Of a stretch of 64,000 bases of DNA, positions 27,469 to 35,136 are shown piece by piece. The translations under genes and the position numbers were made by a program. Within the stretch, counting starts at the first letter, position 1; every line of letters begins with the position of its first letter. The notes under the pieces are model-generated. The model saw only the letters and a program-made list of their open reading frames with translations. It was not told where the DNA came from and searched no databases. This DNA comes from Flavitalea plasmicola (lineage in GTDB: Bacteria > Bacteroidota > Bacteroidia > Chitinophagales > Chitinophagaceae), in NCBI RefSeq assembly GCF_030546645.1, contig NZ_JAUOTO010000002.1, positions 496,001-560,000 on the forward strand. Direction: 5' to 3'.

Positions 27469-27485
27469 GTTGATAAAATTATTTA

Positions 27486-27553
27486 GTTAACATTAACGTT
27501 CCTTTATGATAATACTGCGTTAATCATTCGATCATGTTGGCACTCTACCTTCA
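27486..27553 (+). promoter_or_regulatory. 11-bp phased TTAA repeat array and -7-like element before the lipoprotein gene at 27643
   Basis: Hexamers in one 11-base phase: GTTAAC at 27486, a degenerate copy at 27497, GATAAT at 27508, GTTAAT at 27519 and GATCAT at 27530. A -7-like TACCTTCA stands at 27546-27553, 27 bases after the start of the last strong repeat. Every spacing equals that of the 25849 array, with many changes in the bases between repeats. Confidence 0.65.
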
Positions 27554-27642
27554 CGTCCTTATTCGAAACGTAATTCTCCGCATTCTCCGATCCACCCTAA
27601 AAACTGACCTTAATTTCAAACCAATTAATTAAAAATCGACAA

Positions 27643-29061
27643 ATGAAAAAGCTCATTTTCGCATGCATGGGTGTAGCTGTGATCTTCGCCAGCTCCTGTA
27701 AAAAAGACGGATTTCACGAGAGCAAAGAACTGGTGTCCGGTGGCGCTTCGGGCGTTGACACACTGGTAGGAACGATCTCCCATGACACAACGGTTGTAAG
27801 GACTACTTACCTGAAAGGCATCGTGTATGTTGCCCCCGGCGTAACTTTGCGGATTAACGCTGGTGTAACGATCAAGGGCAGCGCTGGTAGTGTTGCACCT
27901 GACACGGTCAACCTCGCCAATAATAAGGGTACCCTGGTAATTCAGAAAGGCGCCAAGATCATTGCCAATGGCACGCCCACTTCACCTATCGTTTGGACTT
28001 CTACCAAGCCTGCCGGCTCCCGTCATTTCGGCGACTGGGGCGGTCTTGTCCTCCTGGGCAATGCTACAATCCACACGGCTACCGGCGCGACCACGAATAC
28101 TTTCGAAGCGCTTCCCTCTTCTGATCCCCGCAACAGCTATGGCGGCACCAACGATGCCGACAATTCAGGCTCCGTCACTTACAACCGTTTTGAGTTCGGT
28201 GGCGGCGTGGTTCTCAAGCCCAACCAGGAAGTTAATGGCGTTACTTTCTGCGGCGTAGGCAACGGCACCGTGTTCAACCACGTTGAAGTCTCCAACTCCG
28301 GCGACGACGGTTTCGAATGGTTCGGCGGTTCTGTTAACTGCGACCACCTGCTGGACTTCAGCCCTAAGGATGACGAATACGACTTCGACGAAGGCTACCA
28401 TGGCAACCTGCAGTTCATCATCGCTTACAGACTCAATATCAATGACAACTCCGGTTCTCATGGTATTGAAAGCGACAACGATGCCAGCGGTACAGCTGTT
28501 GGTCCTCATACGCTGCCTTTCATCGCCAACGCTACTTTCATCGGCCCTGCTGATACGGCCAGCGCAACGGGTGACGGCAACCACAACTACTATGACGGAG
28601 AGATCTTCTTCAGAAGAAATTCCCGCCTCCGCCTGGTAAACAGCCTGATCATTGCACAAGCACAGCCCTGGGCAGTCGTAAGCACGCCTACTACCAAGCC
28701 TTTGGTTGCCAAGAATGCTTCTTTGTCTGATTCCGTGCTGATCGCTTACAACATCTTCCAGACAAACTCAGCTCATCCTATCGTTTCTTCCAGCATCGAA
28801 GGCAATCCTGCTGTCGTCACTGACGACGCGGCTACCCTGGGCAAGCTGGCTGGCCTGAACAACACCGCTCTTGGAGCTTTCGGCGATTTCAAACTGGACG
28901 GCGCCCTGAAGCCGCTGCCCGGCTCTCCCGCCCTCAGCGGTGGTGTTAACCTGGCTGCGCTTGGTCTGACACAGTTTGTCGGAACCACACAGCGTGGTGC
29001 AGTTCTCTCCACTGATGCCTGGACTACCACGGGTACCTGGCTCTCTACTTCTACTAATTAA
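27643..29061 (+). CDS. Beta-helix lipoprotein, second of a tandem near-identical pair
   Basis: A 472-residue lipoprotein with lipobox ending ASSC at Cys19, followed by KKDG. It matches the 25984 product along the whole length, identical for about 48 residues from Ser18 and differing mainly in the signal peptide, in loops such as 'GTAVGPH', and in the C-terminal third. Shared motifs are 'FGDWGG', 'NSGDDGFEWFGG', 'DDEYDFDEGYHG' and 'FFRRNSRLRL'. The conserved acidic turns and variable loops would fit a surface protein whose ligand side is under selection, but this is inference. Its own operator (27486) and a terminator (29105) make it monocistronic. Confidence 0.72.
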   Translation: MKKLIFACMGVAVIFASSCKKDGFHESKELVSGGASGVDTLVGTISHDTTVVRTTYLKGIVYVAPGVTLRINAGVTIKGSAGSVAPDTVNLANNKGTLVIQKGAKIIANGTPTSPIVWTSTKPAGSRHFGDWGGLVLLGNATIHTATGATTNTFEALPSSDPRNSYGGTNDADNSGSVTYNRFEFGGGVVLKPNQEVNGVTFCGVGNGTVFNHVEVSNSGDDGFEWFGGSVNCDHLLDFSPKDDEYDFDEGYHGNLQFIIAYRLNINDNSGSHGIESDNDASGTAVGPHTLPFIANATFIGPADTASATGDGNHNYYDGEIFFRRNSRLRLVNSLIIAQAQPWAVVSTPTTKPLVAKNASLSDSVLIAYNIFQTNSAHPIVSSSIEGNPAVVTDDAATLGKLAGLNNTALGAFGDFKLDGALKPLPGSPALSGGVNLAALGLTQFVGTTQRGAVLSTDAWTTTGTWLSTSTN

Positions 29062-29104
29062 TGGCTGCTGATTACTTCGAATAAGTATCCGCTAAACCTC
29101 CTGG

Positions 29105-29137
29105 GGCCGTCGCTGACAAAGTGGCGGCCTCCTTTTT
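29105..29137 (+). terminator. Terminator after the 27643 gene
   Basis: A nine-base GC-rich stem, 29105-29113 with 29121-29129, contains wobble pairs and is followed by CC and six T residues. It closes the uptake cluster before the exporter genes begin at 29211. Confidence 0.65.
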
Positions 29138-29210
29138 TATTCAAAGAGTTAACAAAAGGGTAAAAGCCGTCCGGCCGGATGGCCAGCGGATAGTCCTAAC
29201 TTTAAATCGC

Positions 29211-30071
29211 ATGAACCCGAACGCAATGAAAAGGACCTGGAGAGAGACCATTACGCCGCAAAAAAATATTTTCTCCCTGGATCTGAAAGAGATCTGGAAT
29301 TACAGAGACCTTCTCTTCATCCTGGTCCGCCGGGATATACTCGCCATCTATAAACAAACTATACTGGGACCGCTGTGGTTCTTTCTTCAACCGCTGCTGA
29401 CCACGTTCACCTTCGTCATTGTCTTTGCCCGGGTGGGCAATCTCTACCATTCCGACTTTCCCCCGCTGCTGTTCTATCTCAGCGGCCTGGTGCTCTGGGC
29501 CTATTTTTCGGAATGCGTGCTGCGCACCTCGACTTTTCTGCGCGATAACAACCCCATTCTCAGTAAGGTATACTTTCCCAGGCTCATCGTTCCCTTATCG
29601 CTGATCCTGACAAACCTGGTAAAGCTTTTCATTCAGCTGATCGTTTTCCTCCTGGTTTACACTTACTTCCTCATAAAGACGCCTACGGTCAGGCCCAACG
29701 CATATGCGCTCCTCTTTCCCTTGCTGATCCTGCTCATCGCCGGTCTCGGGTTGGGAGCGGGTATGATCATCTCCTCCCTTACCACCCGCTATAAAGACCT
29801 CAGCCACCTGACCACTTTTGGTGTCCAATTGCTCATGTTCGTATCCCCTGTCATCCTCCCGATGTCATCTTACGGCAACGGCAGCTACCGCCTGTTGATC
29901 CTGGCCAATCCTATGACGGGGATCATCGAAGCATTCCGGTACGGGTTCTCAGGGCAGGGTTATTTCAGCTGGGCGCTGCTGGGATACGACACGGCGTGCG
30001 TCATCTTGTTCATGAGCCTGGGTATCCTCACTTTCAATGCAGTAGAAAAAAACTTTATCGATAGCATCTAA
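29211..30071 (+). CDS. Polysaccharide ABC exporter permease (Wzm-like, ABC-2 type)
   Basis: A protein of 286 residues from the ATG at 29211; an ATG at 29226 is equally possible, and an upstream extension to 29121 is unlikely because it would cover the previous terminator. The cytoplasmic start 'IWNYRDLLFILVRRDILAIY' and 'QTILGPLWFFLQPLLTTFTF' are hallmarks of Wzm/TagG permeases, followed by six membrane helices and 'NPMTGIIEAFRYGFSG'. It forms the inner-membrane channel that flips or exports a lipid-linked polysaccharide with the ATPase encoded nine bases downstream. It begins the second exopolysaccharide block. Confidence 0.9.
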   Translation: MNPNAMKRTWRETITPQKNIFSLDLKEIWNYRDLLFILVRRDILAIYKQTILGPLWFFLQPLLTTFTFVIVFARVGNLYHSDFPPLLFYLSGLVLWAYFSECVLRTSTFLRDNNPILSKVYFPRLIVPLSLILTNLVKLFIQLIVFLLVYTYFLIKTPTVRPNAYALLFPLLILLIAGLGLGAGMIISSLTTRYKDLSHLTTFGVQLLMFVSPVILPMSSYGNGSYRLLILANPMTGIIEAFRYGFSGQGYFSWALLGYDTACVILFMSLGILTFNAVEKNFIDSI

Positions 30072-30080
30072 TCCGCGATC

Positions 30081-31340
30081 ATGAAAAGCGACATTATTTC
30101 CGTAGAAGGCATATCGAAAATGTACAGGTTGGGAGAGATCAGCACCGGTACGCTCAGTCATGATCTCACCCGGTGGTGGGGTAAGCTCCGGGGAAGAACG
30201 GACCCATTCGAGCCGGTGGCCGAGGTGAACGACCGGCAAAAGAAGAGCCAGTCAGGTTTTGTCTGGTCGCTGAAGGACGTCGAATTTTCCGTAAAGGAAG
30301 GAGAAGTGTTCGGGATCATAGGCAAAAATGGCGCGGGGAAGTCCACCTTATTGAAGATCCTGTCCAAGATCACCCGGCCGACGAAGGGATTTGTGAAGAT
30401 GGACGGCCGCGTGGCTTCCCTGCTGGAAGTAGGTACGGGCTTTCATCCCGACCTCAGCGGAAGGGAGAATGTCTTCCTGAACGGGGCCATCCTTGGCATG
30501 CGTAAACATGAGATCAAAAGCAGGTTTGACGAGATCGTTGATTTCTCTGGCATCGAGCGGTATATCGACACGCCGGTGAAGCGCTACAGCTCCGGCATGT
30601 ATGTCCGACTGGCCTTTGCCGTTGCGGCGCATCTCCAACCCGAGATCCTCATCATCGACGAGGTGCTGGCGGTAGGAGACGCCGAGTTCCAGAAGAAATG
30701 CCTGGGTAAGATGCAGGATGTCTCGCTGCGGCATGGGAGGACGGTGCTTTTTGTAAGCCACAATGTGGTAGCCATTAAACATTTATGCAGCCGGGGGCTG
30801 CTGCTGGACAAAGGCCAGGTACAGCGCATCGGAACGGTGGACCAGATATTGGAAAGCTACCAGGGGCCGGAGACGGATGCCGAGAACGGGGTGAGGGGCG
30901 TTTATCCGGACAACGAGCTGGGTTTCTTTACAGAGTGGAGGCTGGAGGGGCAGACGTCCTCCGATGCGCATAGCTGCTATACGCGGGAGGAATGTTGTAT
31001 CGTCTTTACTTTCCGTGCGTTGACGCGGCTGACCCGATGCGAGCTCAATTTCAGGATACTGCAAAACGATGGCAGCTCGTTGCTGTATGTGAACAGCATG
31101 GATTTCTTCGGAAGCCAGTTCGCGCTGGAACCCGGGGATCATCAGCTGCGGATCCATTTTGCCCTGCCTGTGAGCAAGGGACGTTATGTCATCGAAGCGG
31201 GTGTGTATGCCGACAAGTGGATCGACATCTGGCATACGACCACGCGCCTCACCGTGCTGGATACCTTCGAAGGGCATGCAAGGGACAGTGCGGCAGGCAT
31301 ACTGAACATTAAAACAACTTTTAGCATCACTGCCGTATGA
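30081..31340 (+). CDS. Polysaccharide ABC exporter ATPase with Wzt C-terminal carbohydrate-binding domain
   Basis: A 419-residue protein. The ATPase has Walker A 'GIIGKNGAGKST' near residue 79, the signature 'YSSGMYVRLAFAVA' near 168, and Walker B 'ILIIDEVLAVGD' near 189. An insertion of about 30 residues before Walker A ('WGKLRGRTDPFEPVAEVNDR') is common in this subfamily. The C-terminal part (about 260-415) is a Wzt-type beta-sandwich, with 'RCELNFRILQNDGSSLLYVN' and 'SKGRYVIEAGVYAD', which in studied systems binds the modified end of the glycan and makes export selective. It works with the 29211 permease and overlaps the next gene by ATGA. Confidence 0.92.
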   Translation: MKSDIISVEGISKMYRLGEISTGTLSHDLTRWWGKLRGRTDPFEPVAEVNDRQKKSQSGFVWSLKDVEFSVKEGEVFGIIGKNGAGKSTLLKILSKITRPTKGFVKMDGRVASLLEVGTGFHPDLSGRENVFLNGAILGMRKHEIKSRFDEIVDFSGIERYIDTPVKRYSSGMYVRLAFAVAAHLQPEILIIDEVLAVGDAEFQKKCLGKMQDVSLRHGRTVLFVSHNVVAIKHLCSRGLLLDKGQVQRIGTVDQILESYQGPETDAENGVRGVYPDNELGFFTEWRLEGQTSSDAHSCYTREECCIVFTFRALTRLTRCELNFRILQNDGSSLLYVNSMDFFGSQFALEPGDHQLRIHFALPVSKGRYVIEAGVYADKWIDIWHTTTRLTVLDTFEGHARDSAAGILNIKTTFSITAV

Positions 31341-32260
31341 TATCCATCATCATCTGTTCTGTGAACAAGGAGCTGCTGTCAAGGCTGGAGCTGCATATAG
31401 CCGGCACCATCGGCGTGCCTTACGAGGTGATCGCTATCGACAATTCGGGAAACAGATATGGCATCTGCGCGGCTTACAACGAGGGCGCAGACCGTGCACA
31501 ATTTCCCATCCTTTGTTTTATGCACGAGGATATTTCCTTTGAGACCAGGGACTGGGGGCAAAAGATATGCAGACACCTGGATGATCCCGCTATCGGTCTG
31601 CTGGGTGTTGCCGGCGGGGATGCGAAGAGCCGGGTACCCTCCTCGTGGAGCCTGCCTGTCGGAAGTAATCATATTAACCTGGTGCAGCATTATAAGCAAC
31701 AGGGGATGGCTGCCGATCGGATCCGTACGACCAACATTGGAGCTGATGCCAGCAGGGCAAGGGTCATTGCCGTAGACGGGGTGTGGCTTTGCACAAGGAA
31801 GGACGTATTTGATCAATTCAGGTTTGACGAACAAATGTTCCCGGGCTTCCATGGCTATGACATCGATTATTCGCTGCAGGTGAATACGAAGTATCATGTG
31901 TACGTGGTATTCGATGTGCTGATCCATCACTATTCTGAGGGGAGGCCGGACAGGAAATGGATGGAAAGCGCCTGTCTTGTCAGTAAAAAATGGAAGCATC
32001 TGCTTCCTCTTTCAGTGGATGAGGTCCCCGAGAAAGTTTATTTCCTTCATCACTGGCATGCCATGCATGTCTTCCTCAGGAAATTGTGGGAGCTGGACTA
32101 CACCTATGTCCGGATCGTGTATTACCTGTGCGCTTATTCTTTTTCCAAATATTTCAACCTGCGGCGATTCCTCTCCATGTGGAAGTTTACGATCGAATGT
32201 CAGCTGGGGAGGACGGGTTCACAAAAACTTAATGTTCCCGCCATACGGGAGCAACATTAA
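31337..32260 (+). CDS. Glycosyltransferase, GT2-like (streptomycin-StrF-type)
   Basis: A 307-residue GT-A protein. The start 'MISIIICSVNKELLSRLELH' and 'YEVIAIDNSGNRYGICAAYN' are followed by the acidic site 'PILCFMHEDISF'. 'PGFHGYDIDYSLQVNTKYHV' in the second half is the acceptor-side motif seen in small GT2 enzymes of surface-glycan clusters. It overlaps the Wzt gene by ATGA, so the two are translated together. The transferred sugar is unknown. Confidence 0.82.
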   Translation: MISIIICSVNKELLSRLELHIAGTIGVPYEVIAIDNSGNRYGICAAYNEGADRAQFPILCFMHEDISFETRDWGQKICRHLDDPAIGLLGVAGGDAKSRVPSSWSLPVGSNHINLVQHYKQQGMAADRIRTTNIGADASRARVIAVDGVWLCTRKDVFDQFRFDEQMFPGFHGYDIDYSLQVNTKYHVYVVFDVLIHHYSEGRPDRKWMESACLVSKKWKHLLPLSVDEVPEKVYFLHHWHAMHVFLRKLWELDYTYVRIVYYLCAYSFSKYFNLRRFLSMWKFTIECQLGRTGSQKLNVPAIREQH

Positions 32261-32277
32261 ATAGTTACTTTTCGAAT

Positions 32278-33165
32278 ATGACAAATCCTTTAGAGACGCC
32301 GGTCCTGCTGCTGGTATTCGCCAGGCCTGCCGCTACGAAGCTCGTCTTTCAGGAGATCCGGAAGGCCAGGCCCCGCAAGCTTTATATTGCCGCGGATGGC
32401 CCGGTGCAGGGCAATCCTGGCAGCGCTGAGAAATGCGCCCGGGTGAGAGAAAGCGTGGCACAGGTGGATTGGGACTGCGAGGTGCGGACTTTGTTCAGGG
32501 AAACCAACCTGGGCTGCAGAGCTGCTGTCAGCGAGGCGCTCCATTGGTTCTTTTCACAAGAAAATGAAGGCATCATCCTGGAAGACGACTGTCTGCCCGG
32601 CCAGTCCTTCTTTTCCTTTTGCGAAAGCATGCTGGAAAAATACCGTAACGACAAAAGGGTCATGCATATATCGGGCACCAATCTGCAATTCGGACAGAAG
32701 CGAGGGGATGCTTCCTATTATTTCTCTTCCATCCCTTCGGTGTGGGGATGGGCGGCCTGGAAAAGAAGCTGGGAGCAATACGACGTGCAGATGAGCCTGT
32801 ACCCGGAGTTCAAAGCCTCGGGGCTGATAAAAACCATCCTGCCGGATGAACGCGTCGCTGCGCATGTCATGCATGTGCTCCAGATGAACTACGAGGGGAA
32901 GATCAGCACATGGGATCATCAATATGGTTTTTCCCTTGTCATTAATAACGGGCTGTGTATCGTACCCAATGTCAACCTTATCAGTAACCTGGGCTATTCG
33001 AAGACAGACGATCCCCTGGCTGCCGACAACTACCTGCTATCCAGGATCCCCGTGGAGGAGATAACATTTCCTTTGACGCATCCAGTATTTTTCGTTCCTG
33101 ATAAGGAAGCAGATCTTTTCCAGGCGCAGCTGGATGTATTCGACTTCAAAAAACACACCGCATGA
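32278..33165 (+). CDS. Nucleotide-diphospho-sugar transferase, HlpA/GNT-I-like, copy 1
   Basis: A 295-residue protein. It opens 'LETPVLLLVFARPAATKLVF' and has the acidic metal site 'EGIILEDDCLPGQSFF' near residue 98, then 'VMHISGTNLQFGQKRGDASY' and 'SVWGWAAWKRSWEQYD'. This pattern is found in proteins labelled hemolytic protein HlpA-like or nucleotide-diphospho-sugar transferases. The fold is expected to be GT-A, as in N-acetylglucosaminyltransferase I. The next gene is a paralogue with the same motifs and overlaps it by ATGA. The two probably add similar or successive sugars to the glycan. Confidence 0.78.
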   Translation: MTNPLETPVLLLVFARPAATKLVFQEIRKARPRKLYIAADGPVQGNPGSAEKCARVRESVAQVDWDCEVRTLFRETNLGCRAAVSEALHWFFSQENEGIILEDDCLPGQSFFSFCESMLEKYRNDKRVMHISGTNLQFGQKRGDASYYFSSIPSVWGWAAWKRSWEQYDVQMSLYPEFKASGLIKTILPDERVAAHVMHVLQMNYEGKISTWDHQYGFSLVINNGLCIVPNVNLISNLGYSKTDDPLAADNYLLSRIPVEEITFPLTHPVFFVPDKEADLFQAQLDVFDFKKHTA

Positions 33166-34106
33166 GCACCACCAAATCGCCCGTCCTGCTCCTTTTGTTC
33201 AATCGCCCGGACCGCACGGCAAGGGTATTCGATGCGATCAGGAGATATGGTCCTCAGCGATTGTATGTTGCGGGCGATGGTCCCCGTGCCACCGTCCCCG
33301 AAGATGCGGCGAACTGCCAGGCGGCAAGGGCCGTCGTCAGCCCTGACTGGGAATGCCAGGTACAAACCCGCTACAGCGATACCAACCTGGGGTGCAAAAA
33401 GGCGGTGAGCAGCGCTATCACCTGGTTCTTTCAGCAGGAAGAGGAAGGCATTATCCTGGAGGACGATTGCCTGCCAGGAGAGACATTCTTCTATTACTGC
33501 CAGGAATTGCTGGAAAGGTACAGGCACGATGACCGGGTCATGCATATCGGCGGCTCCAACCTGCAGTTTGGCAGGCAGAGCGGCAGCGCCAGCTATTATT
33601 TTTCCAGCATTGCTTCCATCTGGGGCTGGGCTGGCTGGAGACGTGTATGGGAAAAATATGATCCCGCCATGTCCCTGTTTGAAAAGTTCGAAAAGACCCG
33701 GCTGATGGAATCCGTCTTTCCCGACCGACACACAGCCGAATGGTGCCTTGCCATGACAAGGCAGGTGTACGAAGGCCGGATCGATACCTGGGATTATCCG
33801 CTGGCCTTTTCCATCATGATCAACAATGGGCTGTGCATCACCCCCAACGTGAACCTGGTAAGCAATATAGGATTTGGCAGTGGGGGAACCCGCACCACCA
33901 ATGAAAAAGATATCCATGCCAATATTCCTATCCGGGAATTGGGCGAGATGGTGCATCCCAGGTTCTTTATTCCGGACAGGGCCGCTGACCTTTACCAGCT
34001 CTCTCATTCCATACCGAAGGCGCCCGTGGTACCTCAACGCCGGGGAATCCTGGAACGAGCGATGGCAAAGGCGAAAACATCTGTGAAAAAGTTCCTTCAT
34101 TCCTGA
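33162..34106 (+). CDS. Nucleotide-diphospho-sugar transferase, HlpA/GNT-I-like, copy 2
   Basis: A 314-residue paralogue of the preceding gene. It keeps the order of motifs: 'KSPVLLLLFNRPDRTARVFD', 'LYVAGDGPRA', 'EGIILEDDCLPGETFF', 'VMHIGGSNLQFGRQSGSASY' and 'SIWGWAGWRRVWEKYD'. It has about 20 extra basic residues at the C-terminus (RAMAKAKTSVKKFLHS) that could aid membrane contact. The second half has diverged from copy 1, so the copies may differ in acceptor. It is translationally coupled to copy 1 by ATGA. Confidence 0.78.
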   Translation: MSTTKSPVLLLLFNRPDRTARVFDAIRRYGPQRLYVAGDGPRATVPEDAANCQAARAVVSPDWECQVQTRYSDTNLGCKKAVSSAITWFFQQEEEGIILEDDCLPGETFFYYCQELLERYRHDDRVMHIGGSNLQFGRQSGSASYYFSSIASIWGWAGWRRVWEKYDPAMSLFEKFEKTRLMESVFPDRHTAEWCLAMTRQVYEGRIDTWDYPLAFSIMINNGLCITPNVNLVSNIGFGSGGTRTTNEKDIHANIPIRELGEMVHPRFFIPDRAADLYQLSHSIPKAPVVPQRRGILERAMAKAKTSVKKFLHS

Positions 34107-34116
34107 AGACATTACT

Positions 34117-35136
34117 ATGAGTAAAATAATATTTACCCTTTGCAGCAACAATTACCTGGCACAGGCAAAGGTCCTGGCAGCATCCGTCAGGCAACACCAG
34201 CCTGGCTGGAAATTCGTTTTGGGTTTGGTGGATACGAAGCTGGAACAAGTGGACTACCTGTCCTTTGGCTTCGAAGTGGTGACTGCCGCAGACATAGAGC
34301 CGGCGATGCAGCAGCTGGCTGAAAAATATTCGATCATCGAGCTGAACACCTGCCTCAAACCGGCATTCTTCCTTTATTTCTTCCAGCAACGGCAGGCGCA
34401 GCATGTCGTGTACCTTGACCCGGATATCAGCCTGTACAGTCCCCTCCGGGAAATGGAAATATACTTTCTTGCCGGGGATATCATCCTCACCCCCCATGTC
34501 GTCACACCCATCCCATTGGATGGGCGAACACCGGGAGAAAAGCTCTTCCTGAACTATGGCCTTTATAACCTGGGGTTCCTGGCCCTGAAAAAAAGTCACA
34601 ATACCGAGCGGTTCCTGTACTGGTGGAAAGAAAGGACGTATGCGCAGGGGTATGACCGGCCTGCGGAAGGCCTGTTCACCGACCAGCTGTGGATCAACCT
34701 CGTTCCTATTTATTTCCCCCGTGTAAAAGTACTGAGGCATACCGGTTATAATATGGCGCCATGGAACCTGCATGAGCGATACCTGGAGGACATCGGAGGG
34801 GAATTCCGGGTAGCCCCAAAAAAGAAATTGGTATTCTTTCATTTCAGCGGATTTGACCTGCAGCAGAACAGGCTGCACAAAGATTACTCCCGCTTCCATC
34901 CCGACCAGCGTCCCGACCTGCGGAGGTTATACGACGATTATGGCATGAGGCTGCGGGAAGAGGATCATGCATTTTATTCATCCCTGCCTTGTTATTACAG
35001 GGAGGTCCGGAATATATTCCTTCGCCGGGAGACTATCGAGCCTGTGAATGGCAGTCCGAACAGGTTGATCCGACGGATCAAGAAGATGATGCCTTCCGGA
35101 TTGAAGAGGGCGACCCTTAACCTGATCAAAGCATGA
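34117..35136 (+). CDS. Glycosyltransferase, GT8-like
   Basis: A 339-residue GT-A protein. The start 'IIFTLCSNNYLAQAKVLAAS' (first sugar-nucleotide strand) and the DxD site 'HVVYLDPDISLYSPL' near residue 105 follow the plan of family 8-like retaining transferases. Later come 'NYGLYNLGFLALKK' and 'GLFTDQLWINLVP', as expected of the acceptor side. The C-terminal tail is basic. It lies ten bases after copy 2 and overlaps the next gene by ATGA. The donor is unknown. Confidence 0.8.
   Translation: MSKIIFTLCSNNYLAQAKVLAASVRQHQPGWKFVLGLVDTKLEQVDYLSFGFEVVTAADIEPAMQQLAEKYSIIELNTCLKPAFFLYFFQQRQAQHVVYLDPDISLYSPLREMEIYFLAGDIILTPHVVTPIPLDGRTPGEKLFLNYGLYNLGFLALKKSHNTERFLYWWKERTYAQGYDRPAEGLFTDQLWINLVPIYFPRVKVLRHTGYNMAPWNLHERYLEDIGGEFRVAPKKKLVFFHFSGFDLQQNRLHKDYSRFHPDQRPDLRRLYDDYGMRLREEDHAFYSSLPCYYREVRNIFLRRETIEPVNGSPNRLIRRIKKMMPSGLKRATLNLIKA

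Noticed and set aside
20078-29061. Type IX secretion sorting domains on the beta-helix proteins
   Set aside because: They have lipoboxes at the N-terminus and no C-terminal sorting domain with the usual conserved motifs.
29121-29210. Upstream extension of the Wzm permease frame
   Set aside because: It would begin in the terminator region of the preceding gene and does not resemble the family N-terminus.
33030-34151. 373-codon minus-strand frame across the two HlpA-like genes
   Set aside because: A shadow frame; both plus-strand genes have strong family motifs and ATGA coupling.
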